Source: Lycocorax pyrrhopterus obiensis (taxonomy: Eukaryota; Chordata; Aves; Passeriformes; Paradisaeidae). From it: DNA of 64,000 bases. Below the pieces are notes generated by a model. The model was not told the DNA's origin and did not search any database. It saw nothing but the letters and a program-made list of their open reading frames with translations. The position numbers and the translations under genes are program-made. The DNA lies in assembly GCA_014706295.1 (NCBI GenBank), contig JACSVZ010000011.1, positions 5,617,163-5,681,162 on the forward strand, in the 5' to 3' direction. This document shows, piece after piece, positions 36,683 to 50,310 of the stretch (position 1 is the stretch's first letter; every line of letters starts with the position of its first letter).

Positions 36683-39600
36683 CAGAGAGGATGCAAATGC
36701 AAAACAAGACGTGTTATAATGAGCTTCATTTTCCTATTGTGGTGTAATGTATTTACTCAAGAGCTGCTTGTGTACAGAAGACCTGCTAAAAGCAATGCTT
36801 ATTTTATTTTTTTTTTAATTAAAACATACAATCACAGGTCCCCAATGACTATGGAAAAAGAGAGCAAAATCCTTCCTCATTTCAAAATCCCCAAACTTAA
36901 AATAGGCTTGTGTCAAGAAAAGCAATAATTTCTGAGTTAACAATAATAGAACACAATACTTAATGGACTTTCTCTGCTTATTAATTAACGAATAGATTTC
37001 CCATATCTGCACAAATCAATTAAAAATGAGATACCATCTGCCTTTGATACCCTATTTGTTTAGCCTTTCTCCAACCTGTGTATACTCAGCACGTAAGAGT
37101 CTCTGAGAGAGGGCAGCAATAAGGACTTTTGTTCCTGTGAAAATCCTTACTTTGGAACCCACATTCTTACTAAGTTCACTGGAGACGAGTCATTCCTGAT
37201 TTTCAGTCATGACCAATTTTTTTGAGCTTATACTCCTTCTTACACAGTAATCAAAATGCTCTAAAGAGCTCAAACTGTTTCTAGGATGCAGCTTGGTCAA
37301 ATAGTTTTATGATTCCTTCCCAAATTTTCTGGTTTTGTGAGGGTCTCTTTTCTGAGGAGAGAAAGTGCTGCATTTACGTGGTTCAGAGGTGGCCATTGTT
37401 TGTATCAGCAACAACCACTGCCACTGTAATTCCAGTGAGACAAATGCACATGTGGGTTTCCATTTGTACATACGATAAAAATAAGTCTGATTCCACATTC
37501 ATACAGCAACCCAAGTATCTCTGGCAACTTAATTTTTGATGCTTTACAATGTGGCCCCAGGTCTAATAACCTTCTTCTGCAGATGCTGTTTTTGTATGTT
37601 TTTAATCACAAATCATTCCTTATCTATTAACCAATCATATTTGCTAACTGGATTGCTTGTGAAGACCTCTTATTGTAATTAGCATGCTTCAGCTGAAGAG
37701 TAAACAAATATTCTAACAAACTACTATGACATAAGTTGATTTTCTGTTCTCAATCACTACCATTGTGGATACAGCAAGTTTTGAATTAAACATCTCTCCA
37801 AGATGTAATGATCTCAGTCAAGAACATTTTAATTAAATTAAGGGATTGAAACTTTTGTTTTTAACAGGGCATGAATAAATCAGCAAGAGGTGAATCTGGT
37901 TCAGTGCAAAGCTTGATCCAGAGAAATCGTCTTGGAAATAATTAAAAATGTGTTGACCAACAGTGCTCAAATGGAACAGTAAATATTTTGTCAAGGGATG
38001 CTAAAACATAATGTACTACACAGAGTTCAAAGTGTTGTTATAAGGAGGTGGGCATTTGCCTGTGTAACAAGAGCTCTCTGATGAGGAGGTCATGTCTTCT
38101 GCTGGCACCAGACCTCTGTTCTTGTTCTCTCAAACACCCCTGTGTTTGAGCTGGCAGATGTGAATGTTGGGATATGTCATGAACTATATTAGCAACGTTT
38201 TGGGAGGTCTAGGTACACTGGGGGTCTGTCTGATTGGACTGGCACAGGCTTTGTTGTCTGCAGCTTGCAGACTCTCCTACTGGCTGCTCACCCACCATCA
38301 CTGGAGCTGCAATATGCTACATTTACCATCATCTTTTGTTTTACCGGCAGGATAAACAGAATGGGCCATCAATCCACAGCAACAGATTTATGTGTATAAA
38401 AACTGTATGATTAACATACTTAAATCAACCAAAAAGCATCTGTCTGTCTCCCTGATTTTAAGTTTGTACCTTGTTTTGAAACACACGTGCACAAACACAC
38501 ACACGCTCGTGTCTGGATATTTAATCAGTCAAATTACCTAGGAAGTAGATTTTGAGTATTGAATATATTATGAGCTTCCAAGAAATATGTTTACCCAAAA
38601 TGCCTATCTGGCATCTGTAAAAAAATTTCAAGGTTAAAGAGACCTAAGGATCCAGACTGCAGAAGCTCACTCATACACCAGACAATATCTCTTTTCATAT
38701 TCTTTAAACCACTGCACACAACTCTCCTAATCTTAATAGTGCTCTGGAGAGTGTGGAATGGCCAAAACATGAAGCAGAATAACCCAAATATACAGAAAAC
38801 TGTTACATTTGCATTGCAAAACCTTTGCTTGGGTTTGAAAATAATGGAATGACAGTCTGTCCTCTAAACAGTGTCCAACCTCCTTAACCTTTAAGTGTCA
38901 TCTGCCTAGGCAGCCCTCAATGCTTGTTTTTACAGATGAAAATAGGGCCCATAGGACTTAAGACAGATCAAATAACTGGGCAATAACCACTGGGCTTGCT
39001 CCTGGAGTAGAAGATCAAAAAAGGGCAAACCAAAATAAAAGAGGTCTGATTAAGAAATGGGTTTAAGTGGCTACACTGAAACGTACAAGGTAGAGGAAGG
39101 GATGGAAAAAAGGGTGTAACCTGGTGGAAGACAAAAAGGGCTAACAAAGAAGGGCACTCCCCTAAACCATGCTGTGGAAGTCTTTCCTTGGTCATGTCCT
39201 GGAGGCACTAAAGCAAATGCAAAATGGGAGGATGTTCTTCCAAGCTCCATTCCTGTTCATCTCAGCTCTGTGTAGATCTGTCAGATCTCCTGCAGAATAT
39301 GTGAGAACTTGCACATCTCCTTGTCTTCTCCTGGCTTGCCTCCTCTTCCTCCAGGAAAGAAGCCAGCTATGTGATATTTCCTTGCAGTTGTCCACCTTTC
39401 AATTTGAATGCAGCATGAGAAGAGAAGAATTCTTAATTTTTCCTCAATTAAGTAAGAAGTCTCATTTTTTTGGTGCCCTTGCTACAACTCCACTTACAGA
39501 CCATATTTAGTTTCTCATGCTTATTGTCTCAACCTCTTTCAGTTCCAAGATTTTCTTTCCAATTCTTGCAGCTAAATCCCTCTGCCAAGCCATCATAGTT

Positions 39601-42600
39601 TCATGTCACAAGTACTACAAGCTTCTCCATAGCCTTTTTAACCCCCATTGCCCTCCGAGAAATCAAATGACACAAAAGAAAGGTCTAAACAGGGGTTTCA
39701 ATATGTTGTGTCAGAAGAAGTGGCAAATTTAGTCTGTAATATGACACAATAGAGAAAGGAGGGGTTTTTTTTAGGATACTTGTCCAGTTTTGTTGAAATA
39801 GTCAGCATTGCCCATGGAAATATATTTGCATCTTCATGGTGGGAAGATGTCTTTGTTCTCTCAATAAGATTTGTGAACACTAATGAAAAATTTGGCTTTC
39901 TCTTCCAGAACTGGTTTCACTGGCTTTGCCTTCCCTCCTCATAGGATGAAGGGCAAAACACAGCAGGAAACCGAGACAATATTATTAAGTGTGCAAAGGA
40001 AAAAATGCTATAAATATTTTGGTTGAAACAGCAGAGACATTAAAGATAAAAGTTAAATGGAAATAAAGGCAGTCAGATGGTTATTATATGTTGCTATAAA
40101 ATCCAAGAGCTGTTAGAAAAGGTAGATCAGGATTTGCTTTTAAAAAAATGACAGGCCTGTAAGAAAGCAATATTTTTGATTGATAGAGATTTTAATTGCT
40201 CTGATATTTATTGGAATGACAGCTATTAGGAATTGAAGCAGTGATAAGGGATTCTCTGAAGCTTGAGGGTATTTGGATAAACACCTCAAATTTGAATGCC
40301 TATCAGAAGGTTATTAAACTTATTAAAACCTTGAATTTTTCATTTGGGCTAAAAGTCTTTGAAAAGAGGTTTGCTTGGTGAATTTCTTATGAAATTATAT
40401 TGATTCTGTTAGTGACGACTTTTTCTTTCTCTCCTCTTGAGAAGCATGTGCAAGCTAGGTTAGGCAGGAATGGCTGACATGCATATCTGCAGAGATTATA
40501 GTGTTAAGGACAAAAAACCATGTGGGTAAAACATGTTCCAGAAAAATGTGTAGCCTTAGAATTAGCAAATGGTGTTACTTCCCCTAGCAATTCAGGTTTT
40601 ATTTATAAGAGACCTAATGTGTACATGTGCTGTTTTCCATCTATGGCAACTTGTGTTTTTAGAAAGTTAATTACTTGCTTTGGATATGTAATTGGAAAAT
40701 TTAGTCCTGAATTATTTACAGTTCTCTTCTGGATGCCTGATTTTTTTGTGGTCCAAAACTGTTGAGCGTCCAAAGACTGAACCAAAGGGAGGAGGAGGCT
40801 CCCATTGTGTCAGAGACCAGGGGATGTGAGAGCTCCAAGTGTGGTCATCACATCACAGCTTTGCTGATCTATGTGTCTTTTATTATCCTACAGAGATGAA
40901 ACACGAATGGCACAGTTAATAAAATGGCCATTCATTATCTTTCATGCATATTTTCTCTTTTTTTTAATGTTTTATTTAGTCTTTTCCACATTAAAAAGCA
41001 AGAGGGTAGAGCTCTAGTACTATTTAACCTCGTGACACTGGTCATATGAGGGTAGGATTTTTCTCTTTGTTTCCCCCTCTAAATGCCATCCCAGTAACGT
41101 GATAGTCATGACCATTCATTATGATTAGCTAAACCAGTTCCCTGGGAGATGTGATAATAAAATGTTGAAATTATAAATTGATTAAGTGCATATGTTATAT
41201 ACTGGTGGTTGGATATAAAGTCTAAGTACAGGTATGCTTTGCAAGAAACATTTGTATGGGTACTTTGAATGAGTGGGATGGCCTATAGCTGTACAACTTG
41301 AATCGTTGTCTCCAAGAGTATTGGAAAAGGATGATGTGAGGAAACTGTCCCTGTTTTTGGAATGATGCAGTCCAGGGTGATCGTATCAGATCACAGATGA
41401 AATATAACTGTGCAACTATAGCACTGTGCTGCTTTGTGGAACAGTTCATGTGGCTGAGGATTTTTGAGTAGATGTGGTGAAATGCGAGGGAGTGGATCCT
41501 TCCAACGTGTGTACATGTTGTGAATCAACAGAGCCATAAACTGCTACAGAAAAAAAAAAACTGTAAAAATCAAGGCAGAAGCACAGGCAGCTGTTGTATG
41601 AGTTTGGGAAGAAAATGGAGTTCAAGGGGAGATTTGAGAGAGAGAAAGTAATACCCTATATTCTAGAGGTGGATGGAAATGTAACGGAATTAGCTGAGAG
41701 ATACTGAGAAGAGTTAGGCTGAAAAAGTCAGCATTGACAAAAAGGAAGACTCAGCCCAGAGTTTCAAATACACATGTCTACTTTGGAGATGTTATTTGCA
41801 ACACGCTTCAATTCTTTCACATGTGGTTTTCTCTTTGTCAGTTTTTATCCAGTCAGCTTTCTTCTCTGCTGTAGCCCTTTATAATTTCCTGTATCTTGTC
41901 CTCCTTCCCAGTCTCTTCCTCTTCCTGTCCTCTCCTATTCGGTCTCTCACTGTGGGACTCAATTCATTAATGCTTGCAGTGAAATGCTTCTGAAATGCTG
42001 CACTAGAAGGGCAGAGTCTGTCTGCTAAATACATACAAAGGCTTTCCACTGTTTTTGGTACAGAGCAGATTCCATCCAATGTACTGCATATATATTGCAC
42101 TATTTCAGCCTCCTGAATATTTGGAAAATTTTCATATTTGAATTTTAATGTTAAACACAGAACTGTAACTTTGTCTTGATTTTATTCTTCCATGCAGGGT
42201 GAGGATATACCAGCCAATAATTAAATTGTGAAAAAAAAAGCTGCAGTGGAGAGTCAATAATCCAAATACTTCTATATATCAAACCTCCAGATTGTTAGCA
42301 AAGTTTTTTTATAGCAGTATGTTTTCCTTTGCACTGACAAAACGACATGACATAACCCTTGGCATTTGAGAAGAACATGGTTGGTTTTTTCAGATGGATT
42401 AGTTCAGGTAAGCAGATCTGATTCAAATATTTAACAGATTGTCCATAAATCTGACATTCATGGGAAGCTGCTAATTCTGAAGTGATCATAAACACTTCAC
42501 AAATGCAGAGACTTCAGTTAGCACATAACTCATTGAAGACTAGAAACTGAGATGGTTGCTTCTGACAAATCTCTCATTGATGTGTGTGTCTAACCATCAA

Positions 42601-44480
42601 GAATGAACAAAGAGTCAGCATGTTTCATAAAATACTCTCCGTATTGTAATTCTTCTGTAAAAGTATTTGACATGTTTTTAGATTTTTTTCTTGGATTTAC
42701 TTTTTGTTGCAATCAATCTTGATTCAACAAAATGCTCTTACCAAAACATTTTTTAATAATAAAACAATGACAGCAGTAAATTTGCATAACCAATGAGTTC
42801 TTTCATTGTTTCCTTTTGCTATAGTGTTATTCTTTTCTTTGTTTCAGAGTAGTGTCTGCTAGTCAGTGTGGACCAAAGAAAATAGTTTGGTTGAAATTGA
42901 TTGAAATTCTTCATTAAGGCTTGAAGTTAAAACAGTTTATTGGGTAATTCTTCATAATTGCAGAGACTCTATAGTGCTGTGTTAAAGCTAGGGGCAGCTG
43001 CAGTGCAGTAGCTGGACTGTTCCAGCAAAAATTCCACGCTTTGGAGAAGTAAAAGGCAGGTTGTCTGCCCAATAATAATCATTCCTGCCACCTACAAATG
43101 CGGTGCACCCTTTAATTTTTCCTTCCCATGTGTCCCTGCCATTGAAGAGACAGTGGGCACTTGGGGCCAAATGCCTCTCTGAGAACCTCCACAGTAATTC
43201 TTGCCATGTCCACCGGGATTTTCCTGTTCTTTCCTGGAGTAAATCAAGGGCCAGCCCAAAGATGAACTACATTTTTTTCTGGGATTGAACTGCAGAGAGC
43301 ATGGGTGGTCTCACCGAGGCCCGTCTCTGTGGCTGTGACACACTCTGCTGTGTTGGGACCTGTGTCCAGAGCACTTTGCACCTCAGTCCAAGCCAGCAGG
43401 GCTCCTTTGGAGGTTTTCAGAGCGCTGCACTGGGCCATGTCCACATGGCCTCCAGTGAAGGCTTAAACGAGGCTGCTCTGGTGGGGTGGGTGTGCCTTTG
43501 AGCTCCCTCCAGATGGCTGAATTCAATCACTTTGGCACTGCTTTTCTGCTCTGTTTGGGGTCTTAACGTCTTCCAAAGTCATTCTATCCCCTTCCAAAGT
43601 GAGTGGCACTCACAATGCCAACCACATCTTGTGTTTAAACAAGTCTTGTAGCAAACTGTGTGGTGTCCAGCAGCTTTCCCAACCTCTGTCAAAATGCTCA
43701 AAATGGATTTTTCCCAATTTGCCCACCTGTATGTTGGCAACGGGACCTGAAAGAAAGCTGGTCATGGCTGCCACACATATTTTGCAGAAGGCATGTGGAC
43801 AAATTCCTTCTTTTCTTTTAAAGAGTTTTAATTCTGATTCTTCTACTGATGTGACTAGGAGCTTCCTTCATGTTGTCCAAAATAGTGGCATTTTGAAATA
43901 ATCCAGACCTGTGGGTGCAACTAATGAGGAGAGAAAAACAAAAGATACAAACTTCAGGAAAAGATTAAAAATATACTATGGAAATAGCCCGTCTAGGTTT
44001 TGACAGATGAAATTTGAAGACAAATGATTTGTCTTTCTGGCAAAGGCATTTTTAAAAGAAAATTTAAATGTAATGCATGAGGAAGAGTTGTGCTGATCTG
44101 AAAGGAGGATTAACTGACATGATCTTGATCATAGGGTCATTGTACCACTACCTTGGAAAAAAATAAAACAAACCAAAAATGTTAACAGGAGGTCAGGGCA
44201 GTGGCTTTTAGCAGCTTAGACCATGGCAGGAAAAACGTAACATACAGAACTGCAGAATGTAGGAACTGCCTGATTGTGGGAGATTTATGGGCTTTGTGGG
44301 GAACAGAGGGCCATGTTGCATTTCTAACACAGTCCTGCCGTCCACAGACCTGGGGAAGGGAGAGCAGCCAGAAACAGCTTTCCCCAGAAATGTTTCCTGA
44401 AACCGGGGCCGCAGTGAAAACTATCCAGATCTCTGGTTTGACTTAGCAATCAGGTCATGCTGGAGCTGTGACATTCCAGT
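36683..44480. other. Long non-coding stretch
   Basis: Octamers at 36691, 38807, 39824 and 42780, and a possible MIR relic at 38905-39000. 37550-37880 and 40980-41200 are AT-rich and motif-dense like conserved non-coding DNA. No gene or other repeat recognised; open frames reach only 113 codons. Confidence 0.5.
38905..39000 (-). mobile_element. Possible MIR SINE relic, reverse orientation
   Basis: The plus strand TTTTTACAGATGAAAATAGG followed by GCCCATAGGACTTAAG resembles reversed MIR (TTTTACAGATGAGGAAACTG then AGGCACAGAGAGGTTAAG). The continuation AATAACTGGGCAATAACC could correspond to the AACTTGCCCAAGGTCAC block. Divergence is high and the match rests on about 35 bases. Confidence 0.45.
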
Positions 44481-45400
44481 CACTTCTGCAGCAAAAATCT
44501 TTGTATGGAATAAAAAAAGTAAAGTGTTGCTAGATTGATAAAATGTGCTCATCACATAATCTTGTAGCGCTGCTCCGACAGAAAAATGTATAACAATATG
44601 TGCAATTTATTGATAAATGTCAGCCTAAATAGTCTGCGAGGGAAGGGGGGAGCAGAAAGCTATACATTTCCCACAAGCACCCCCTCAGGCAGCAGCTTGA
44701 GCAAATACAATACATGCAATGCAATAAACTAAGATTATGGGACTTCACCGCAGACAAGTGTGGCCTTCACCGTAGGCTAAGTAGGCAGTCACCTCAGCAC
44801 TATATTTAAAGGGGCACTGGAATAACAGAGATAACATGGTCGTTCTCCAGTACTCCTGTTCAGACCAACTCTTCTACGACTGTTTCAATAACACTTGTCT
44901 TTCTGTCTGATAGGATCTTTCTGTCATTTTTATGTAGAACCTCAGGACTCGCGCATCCTCAGCGGTGCTCACGTGCAGGATTTCCAGGCGTGCAGGGCTG
45001 AGCAGGAGGGTGAGCCTGATTTACAGCAGAGCTGCTGGCTCCAGCTCTGAGCCCCTCCAGCCTGGGGTTGCCTCTCTGAACTCTCCACATGGCGTTTGAC
45101 CCTGTGCAGGCTCAGAGCTGCACAAACCTAAACCCGAGGTGGGAACGTGGGCTCCTCACAGTCGGGGGGGAGCATTTTGGCACAAGGCTTCAGACCAAAG
45201 GGATTCACTGCAGGGAATCGGGCATTAAGGACTGTTTCAATCTTTCAGCAGCACAAGACTGAAGACTGGCTGAGGGAGTTTTCAGACAAAGAAATCAGCT
45301 GCAGGCTGAGGGTACAAATGCCACTTTCACTGTGGGGATGATGGGGCTTATGCTGTTATCTTGGTCCAGTTCAGTTCCTTCTTGTTGCAAGGCTGCATTT
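44481..45400. promoter_or_regulatory. Candidate regulatory block next to a GC-richer patch
   Basis: 44500-44830 contains CTATATTTAA (44800-44809, fits the MEF2 consensus), repeated TTGATAAAATG/TTGATAAATG words and few simple repeats. 44940-45340 is GC-richer with a G7 run (45164-45170) and no convincing frame. Confidence 0.22.
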
Positions 45401-46427
45401 CAGTAAGTAACACAAAACAACTGCAATCAGGCTCTACCTTCCTGCAGGAAAACGAAATTTTAAGGTGACAAAATGACAACACCTGGCCTAAATAACAATT
45501 TTAAGTGGATATTCTAAGCTTACATTGTCAGACACTCTGGAAGCATGGACTTTCTCACTGGTGGCATATGTAAGCAGCAAAATACTATCAAATACTTTTT
45601 TTTTTTTTACATGAGGACTCTTCTAAGTGAAAGACCCTTCTGAAAACTGCACAAAACTGAAGCACTCCAAGCAGTTAAAAAACATACAGTTATTGCTACT
45701 TACAAGGCAGCTCAGATTTGGAAAGGATCACACCCATGCATGTGAGATTTGGGGTGCTTTATAATGACACGTGCAACAAATCCCTAAAATAAATAATTAC
45801 AATACAAAAAGGTTGTCCTCCTGTTTTTCTGGAGCCTAAGGAGGCTGTGTCCATGTAGGCCTGCTAAAATATGTGTGAGCTGAGGTACTTGTTTTTGATA
45901 CTAAGCTGAGTACGCAGAGAAGCATAAATCAGTTTTTTCCTCTTTGCTGCTGTTTTCCTCAGTCAGCTTTCCCATAATGCCTCCGCAGGAGCTGACAGCT
46001 GGATGCAGCACAAGACCCTGCTGGACAACTGTCAGGTTTGTTGAAGGATATTAAAGAGAACTTGATCATGTGTCAGCTCTCTTCAAAACACACTCACATT
46101 GGAAAAGTGATATATCTGTCAAAGCAAGGCCTTCAGCATTTGGCAGAACAGGCCATTTTCACAAACAAAACTGTCCAATTACATTAGGGGGCATGAACTT
46201 CAGGTGTGTATGCCAGGGACAGAAAGATCTGCAGCCACACATCACAGACACTGTCTCCTTAAGCCATATGGTTGGATGTGGGCTGCATCTCAAGCATAGT
46301 TTCTTTATGCTTCATAGATTAGGAATTAATTTAAAATTATCAGAAACATAAATTGCTGCTTTGAACTTCTACATGAACTTTTTTTTTTTCTTTTATTTCA
46401 CTGAAGGCTGCCAAGAATTCATTTTAG

Positions 46428-46442
46428 GAGAGAGAGAGAGAG
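46428..46442 (+). repeat. (GA)n microsatellite, short
   Basis: About seven GA units following TTTTAG. Confidence 0.9.
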
Positions 46443-47158
46443 TGGAAAATTTATCAAGTTTGATTAGATGATTAAGAACTAAGCTATGGAACAGAAATGC
46501 TTCTTTCTTGTTTTGTTTTTTAAATGCTTTTAGGAAGACTGGTGTGAGTTTTGATTAAATAGCATCATTGGTTAGGAAACAAATTGTGCCTGAGAGAATA
46601 ACAGCAAAGACTTTTTCTTGGAAATATGTTATAGTTGAGTTTAGGTCTTTCTTGGCTCGCACAGAAATGCAGACATTTGGTGGGAGTGAGCTTTCAAGTT
46701 GAAACCGCTTGTATCACACACAATATCCTGTGTGTGGGGAACTGTTACATCTAAGTTCAAGAAAACCATCAAGATTCAGTGATGAGGATGGAAACTGTCT
46801 TGATCACATTGTTTATGCCAAAATGCTCATTTTTTGTGTACAAGACATTTCAGGCTTCATCTGTGTGTGGAGGTAAAGCACTGCAGTGTAGTACAGAGCC
46901 ATACAGTCTTTGACAGGCAGAATTTACAAAGGATGAGCTCAGTTTTGGGACTAGTCTTAGGAGATCCTAAGGTGAATTTACCTTTTTTAGCTTGCTTACA
47001 ATTCTACTAAAGAGCTGTCAGCATTTGTATAACCTTTTAAATATAAATTATGATAAGATTTCACAATGGAAATGTGAAAAACATGGCATTAAATTTCTTA
47101 TTCCAACTAAACATCTGGGCTAAATTTTATGACTTTTACCTTGTGCAATCCCACCAAA

Positions 47159-47310
47159 GGCTGTTGATTAAAATGACAGCTCTCAATATTATTTTTTTCC
47201 CTTTTCTTTCCAAATTTGCAGAAGCAAAATGCCACTTTCATTAGGAAAATTATTTATTTTGAATGAAAATAGCAATTCTTCTTTCTTCTCATCTGGGACA
47301 GGGAATTCCA
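47159..47310 (+). repeat. Copy B of an unnamed ~155-bp interspersed element
   Basis: This stretch aligns end to end with 52041-52198 in the same orientation. Shared blocks in order: GGCTGT.G.TTAAA.TG.CAGCTCT, A..AGCAAAAT.CCA, ATTAG, ATTTATTTT, AAAATAG.AAT, TTTCT.CTC and GAATTCCA. I estimate roughly two thirds of positions agree by eye. The flanks are unrelated, which points to an old dispersed repeat and not a segmental duplication. I cannot name the family; an ancient vertebrate SINE later retained as regulatory DNA is one possibility. Confidence 0.6.
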
Positions 47311-48260
47311 CATGAACTCTGTTCCAGGAGAACAAGTACCTCTTCTTTGCCTCCTGGTTACTATGTGCTTCCTTAGCCAAGTTCCCCCTCAGGAGCAGGC
47401 AAACTAACAGATAGTTATAGTTTTTTATGTTGTCAAATAAATAAATATATGTGTACATATACAGGCGCACACACATACGTGCAGTTATCCATACACATCC
47501 ACGAGTTCTCCTGCTTTGCTTTGGTTTCCCCTTCACACTTTCTCCATTAGCAAAATCATCCTTTTCCTTTACTTTGTCTTCACTTGCGAAAACAATGTCT
47601 TCTTACAGCAAAACAACACACAGCTGCAGAACTATCTGCTTTTAAACCTTCGTGGGGACAAATCTCGGAGTGGTTTGCTGTGAAGCATTTGTGCAAGATT
47701 GACAGTGTAACATCTCAGGGTTTGAGTTCACCAGCTGCTTTGTGGTAATTCCTAGAGGCTGTGAATTAGCCATGTGTGCTTGCAGGGTAAGCAGAAAAGC
47801 CATAAAAGTTTTTGGTTTCTTGGTCCATGAAAGCCAGTGTAGGTGAATAGCTCTATACCTTCTTTTTGAGGCTCTCTTCAAACTTAGAAAAGACATTTCT
47901 GCAGTTGCAGTACTAATTGTATGTTTTTAAGATTGTTTTCATTCACAGTTAGATTTGTCTTTTTTTCTTGTGAGATCTCTGGAAAACAATAGAAAGAACC
48001 CTCCCTTGTCTCCACCTAGTCTTTTGTGTCATTGCCCTGATGGATGTAACCCACATTTTGAGAAATAGGCACTGTTCTGTGTTATTACATTTGTTTCAAA
48101 ATCCTCCTCTAAAAGTAGCTTAATTTCTGTAGAGCTGACATTATGATTGATAGGAATTTCTACATCACAGTCAGTAATCCTTAAGAAACTAAATACCTAA
48201 GTGGAAACAGTTGTAGTAAGAGCTTTTAACTGTATGTCCATGATAGCTGCACAGTAATGT

Positions 48261-48317
48261 GGTGACATGTCACCATGACAATGATGTGACATGTCACCTC
48301 ACACAATGACATGTGAC
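48261..48317. repeat. Triplicated GTGACATGTCAC palindrome cluster
   Basis: GGTGACATGTCACC (48261-48274) is a perfect 14-base palindrome. GTGACATGTCAC (48286-48297) is a perfect 12-base palindrome. TGACATGTGACA (48307-48318) is a near copy. Centres are spaced 24 and 20 bases. The surrounding bases are also loosely repeated, so this may be a degenerate tandem array with a unit near 24 bases. TGACA half-sites are typical of TALE homeodomain proteins (MEIS/TGIF), so a binding cluster is possible. Confidence 0.6.
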
Positions 48318-49928
48318 AGCCACAGAGTAACTCTGGCACTACAGGATAAATCACAGTTTGTGTGTAACTGCTCTCTGGCTGCTGATCCAGTTCTGGGACA
48401 GACACAGCACTTCTGATTTCTAATTAGCTCCAAACCTCACTGTTTCAAATCCACTGGCCAACTCACACTGGGGTGGATGATGATGTTAAGAGAGATTTGA
48501 GGGAGGTGGACTTATTTGTATAGCAATCTTCAGCATAGGCCTGGTAAAGGGCTTTTTTGCTTGTCTGCAACAGATCCTAGGGGAACTCATGGTGGGGACC
48601 CACATCTGTTCACTCCTGTCCCTGTGCAGGCAGGCTGAAGGGCTCAGGAGGGGACTGATCCCTTCTGCCTTCCCGGTTCTCCAAGAGGACAGCCGAGTTA
48701 GGGTGGATGCAATGACGAAGGGCCATGGCAGTTCTGTGGGTGGCTGAGGAGCAGGTGTAGGAGCAGGGATTGGTCCTTGCCCTGCAGGAAGCACAGGTAC
48801 TCTGAGCTTTGGTGGGACTGGGAAGCCAGACTGCTCCCCCAGCCTCACCTCTCTGCTCCTCAGGAGCCTGTCTGGTCTGCTGGCACTATCCAAATGAAGC
48901 AAGCCTTTCCTGCTTGTTTGAAAAGCATCCAAACGTTGTTATGAGGGCTGGGTGACAGTCAAAGCTGAAGCAGCAGGTCTGAGCTTTCACAAATTGCTGC
49001 ATTTTTAAAATCTTTTAAAAGAAAAAGCTCCTTCCCATGTCTGGTGATCCACACTGTGTCCTTCCCATCCCTGTGGTGCCTGTAGTCTTGGAAGATGAGC
49101 TGTGTGTGAGACCTTCAAAATTTTTAGTCTAATGGATGTGATGACTGGTTTAATTTTTTTTTTTTATTCTTTGTAATAGTCCAGTCCCATTCATGGACTA
49201 TGTACCTGGAGTCACATTTGAAGATCAGTGTTTATATGAAGAGTGAGCTCTGTTATGGTTGCTAAGAGCTGAAGGAGATGCTGAGATGCTGTGATACTGA
49301 GCTCTGCAAATCTGGCACCTAAGGGGCCCCTCACTGTGGGCCTGGCACCTCATGCACGCAGCCTCCCAGCTCAGGGCTGCGAGGAGCTGGGGACAATCTG
49401 CACGGCCTGACACAAACAGTTGTGCTCAACTGCAAGCTGGAATTACAGCAGAATTTATTGCAGCGCATTCAGTGTCCAGCTAACACGCTGTGAGTCTCAG
49501 CTGCAAGTGGGGGCACAGCGATGGGCTAATTCAGCTTTATAAATTTTAGAGAGGCACTGAATTTTGCCTGTCTGCCTTGTAGGGTGGGTGCAGCCATTGT
49601 ATGAATATTAGCACTCATGTCTGCAGTAACCTAGGGTTTAAAAAAACCTGGATTTAAGGTCTGCCATCAGGCTGTTGAAACTAATTCACTATAGAAAATT
49701 GATTTCACTCAACCCGAGATAGAAAGCCAGCCTGAATATGGAACTATAGCCCACATATGAGATGGGAAAAGAGGACCACCTCTTCATTCTGGTGTAAAAA
49801 ACTTCCAATTTTATATTTTTCTGTGTAGTGAAACTCTTTCAGTGTAATTCTTCTGTGTTGGGTAAGGCTGTCTACAGGGGAAAATACAGATTGGGCTTGT
49901 TCCCATGGGTGTGTCTGTGTTTTTTAAA

Positions 49929-50119
49929 ATCACAGAATGCTTAAGAGTTGGAAAGGACCTTAAAATCACCTTGTTCCAAGCCCCTGCTGAGGCGGGGATG
50001 CCACTCACTGGGTCATGTCGCTCAGGGCCCATCCAGCTTGGTCTTAAACACTTCCAGGGCTGGGGCATCCACAACTTCCCTGGGCAACCTGTGCCAGGAC
50101 CCCACCACCCTCTGAGTGC
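49929..50119 (-). mobile_element. CR1 LINE 3' tail, short truncated copy
   Basis: About 190 bases of a CR1 3' end in reverse orientation: ATCACAGAATGCTTAAGAGT followed by TTGGAAAGGACCTTAAAATC, CCCATCCAGCTTGGTCTTAA, ACACTTCCAGGGCTGGGGCA and TCCACAACTTCCCTGGGCAA, then the CACCACCCTCTGAGTG block, where similarity stops. The copy is severely 5'-truncated. The 173-codon minus-strand open frame across 49811-50332 runs through this repeat and the CA microsatellite and is not a gene. Confidence 0.92.
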
Positions 50120-50287
50120 TTTTGGAAGCAGAGCACCCCCATGGTCCTCGCAGCAGTGTTTTGGTAACCTACTCTGACAGAAACCTTGCAAAAGCCGGGG
50201 AACACTGCCTCCAGCATGACCAGGCTGGCACACAGGGGAGATGCTGGGCTCTGCACTGCTGCCAGGGCACATGCAGTTCTGCCTGTG

Positions 50288-50310
50288 CACACACACACAC
50301 ACACACACAC
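50288..50310 (+). repeat. (CA)n microsatellite
   Basis: About eleven and a half CA units, followed by TCTCAC. Likely length-polymorphic. Confidence 0.95.

Larger units (their letters stand above)
45401..49928. other. Non-coding sequence around element copy B and the palindrome cluster
   Basis: Besides those two features, 48480-48960 and 49220-49420 are GC-richer. The 148-codon minus-strand frame at 48486-48932 resembles no family I know and is taken as chance. Confidence 0.5.

Noticed and set aside
48486..48932. 148-codon proline-rich minus-strand frame
   Set aside because: Proline and serine richness follows from local C-rich sequence. No homology is recognised.
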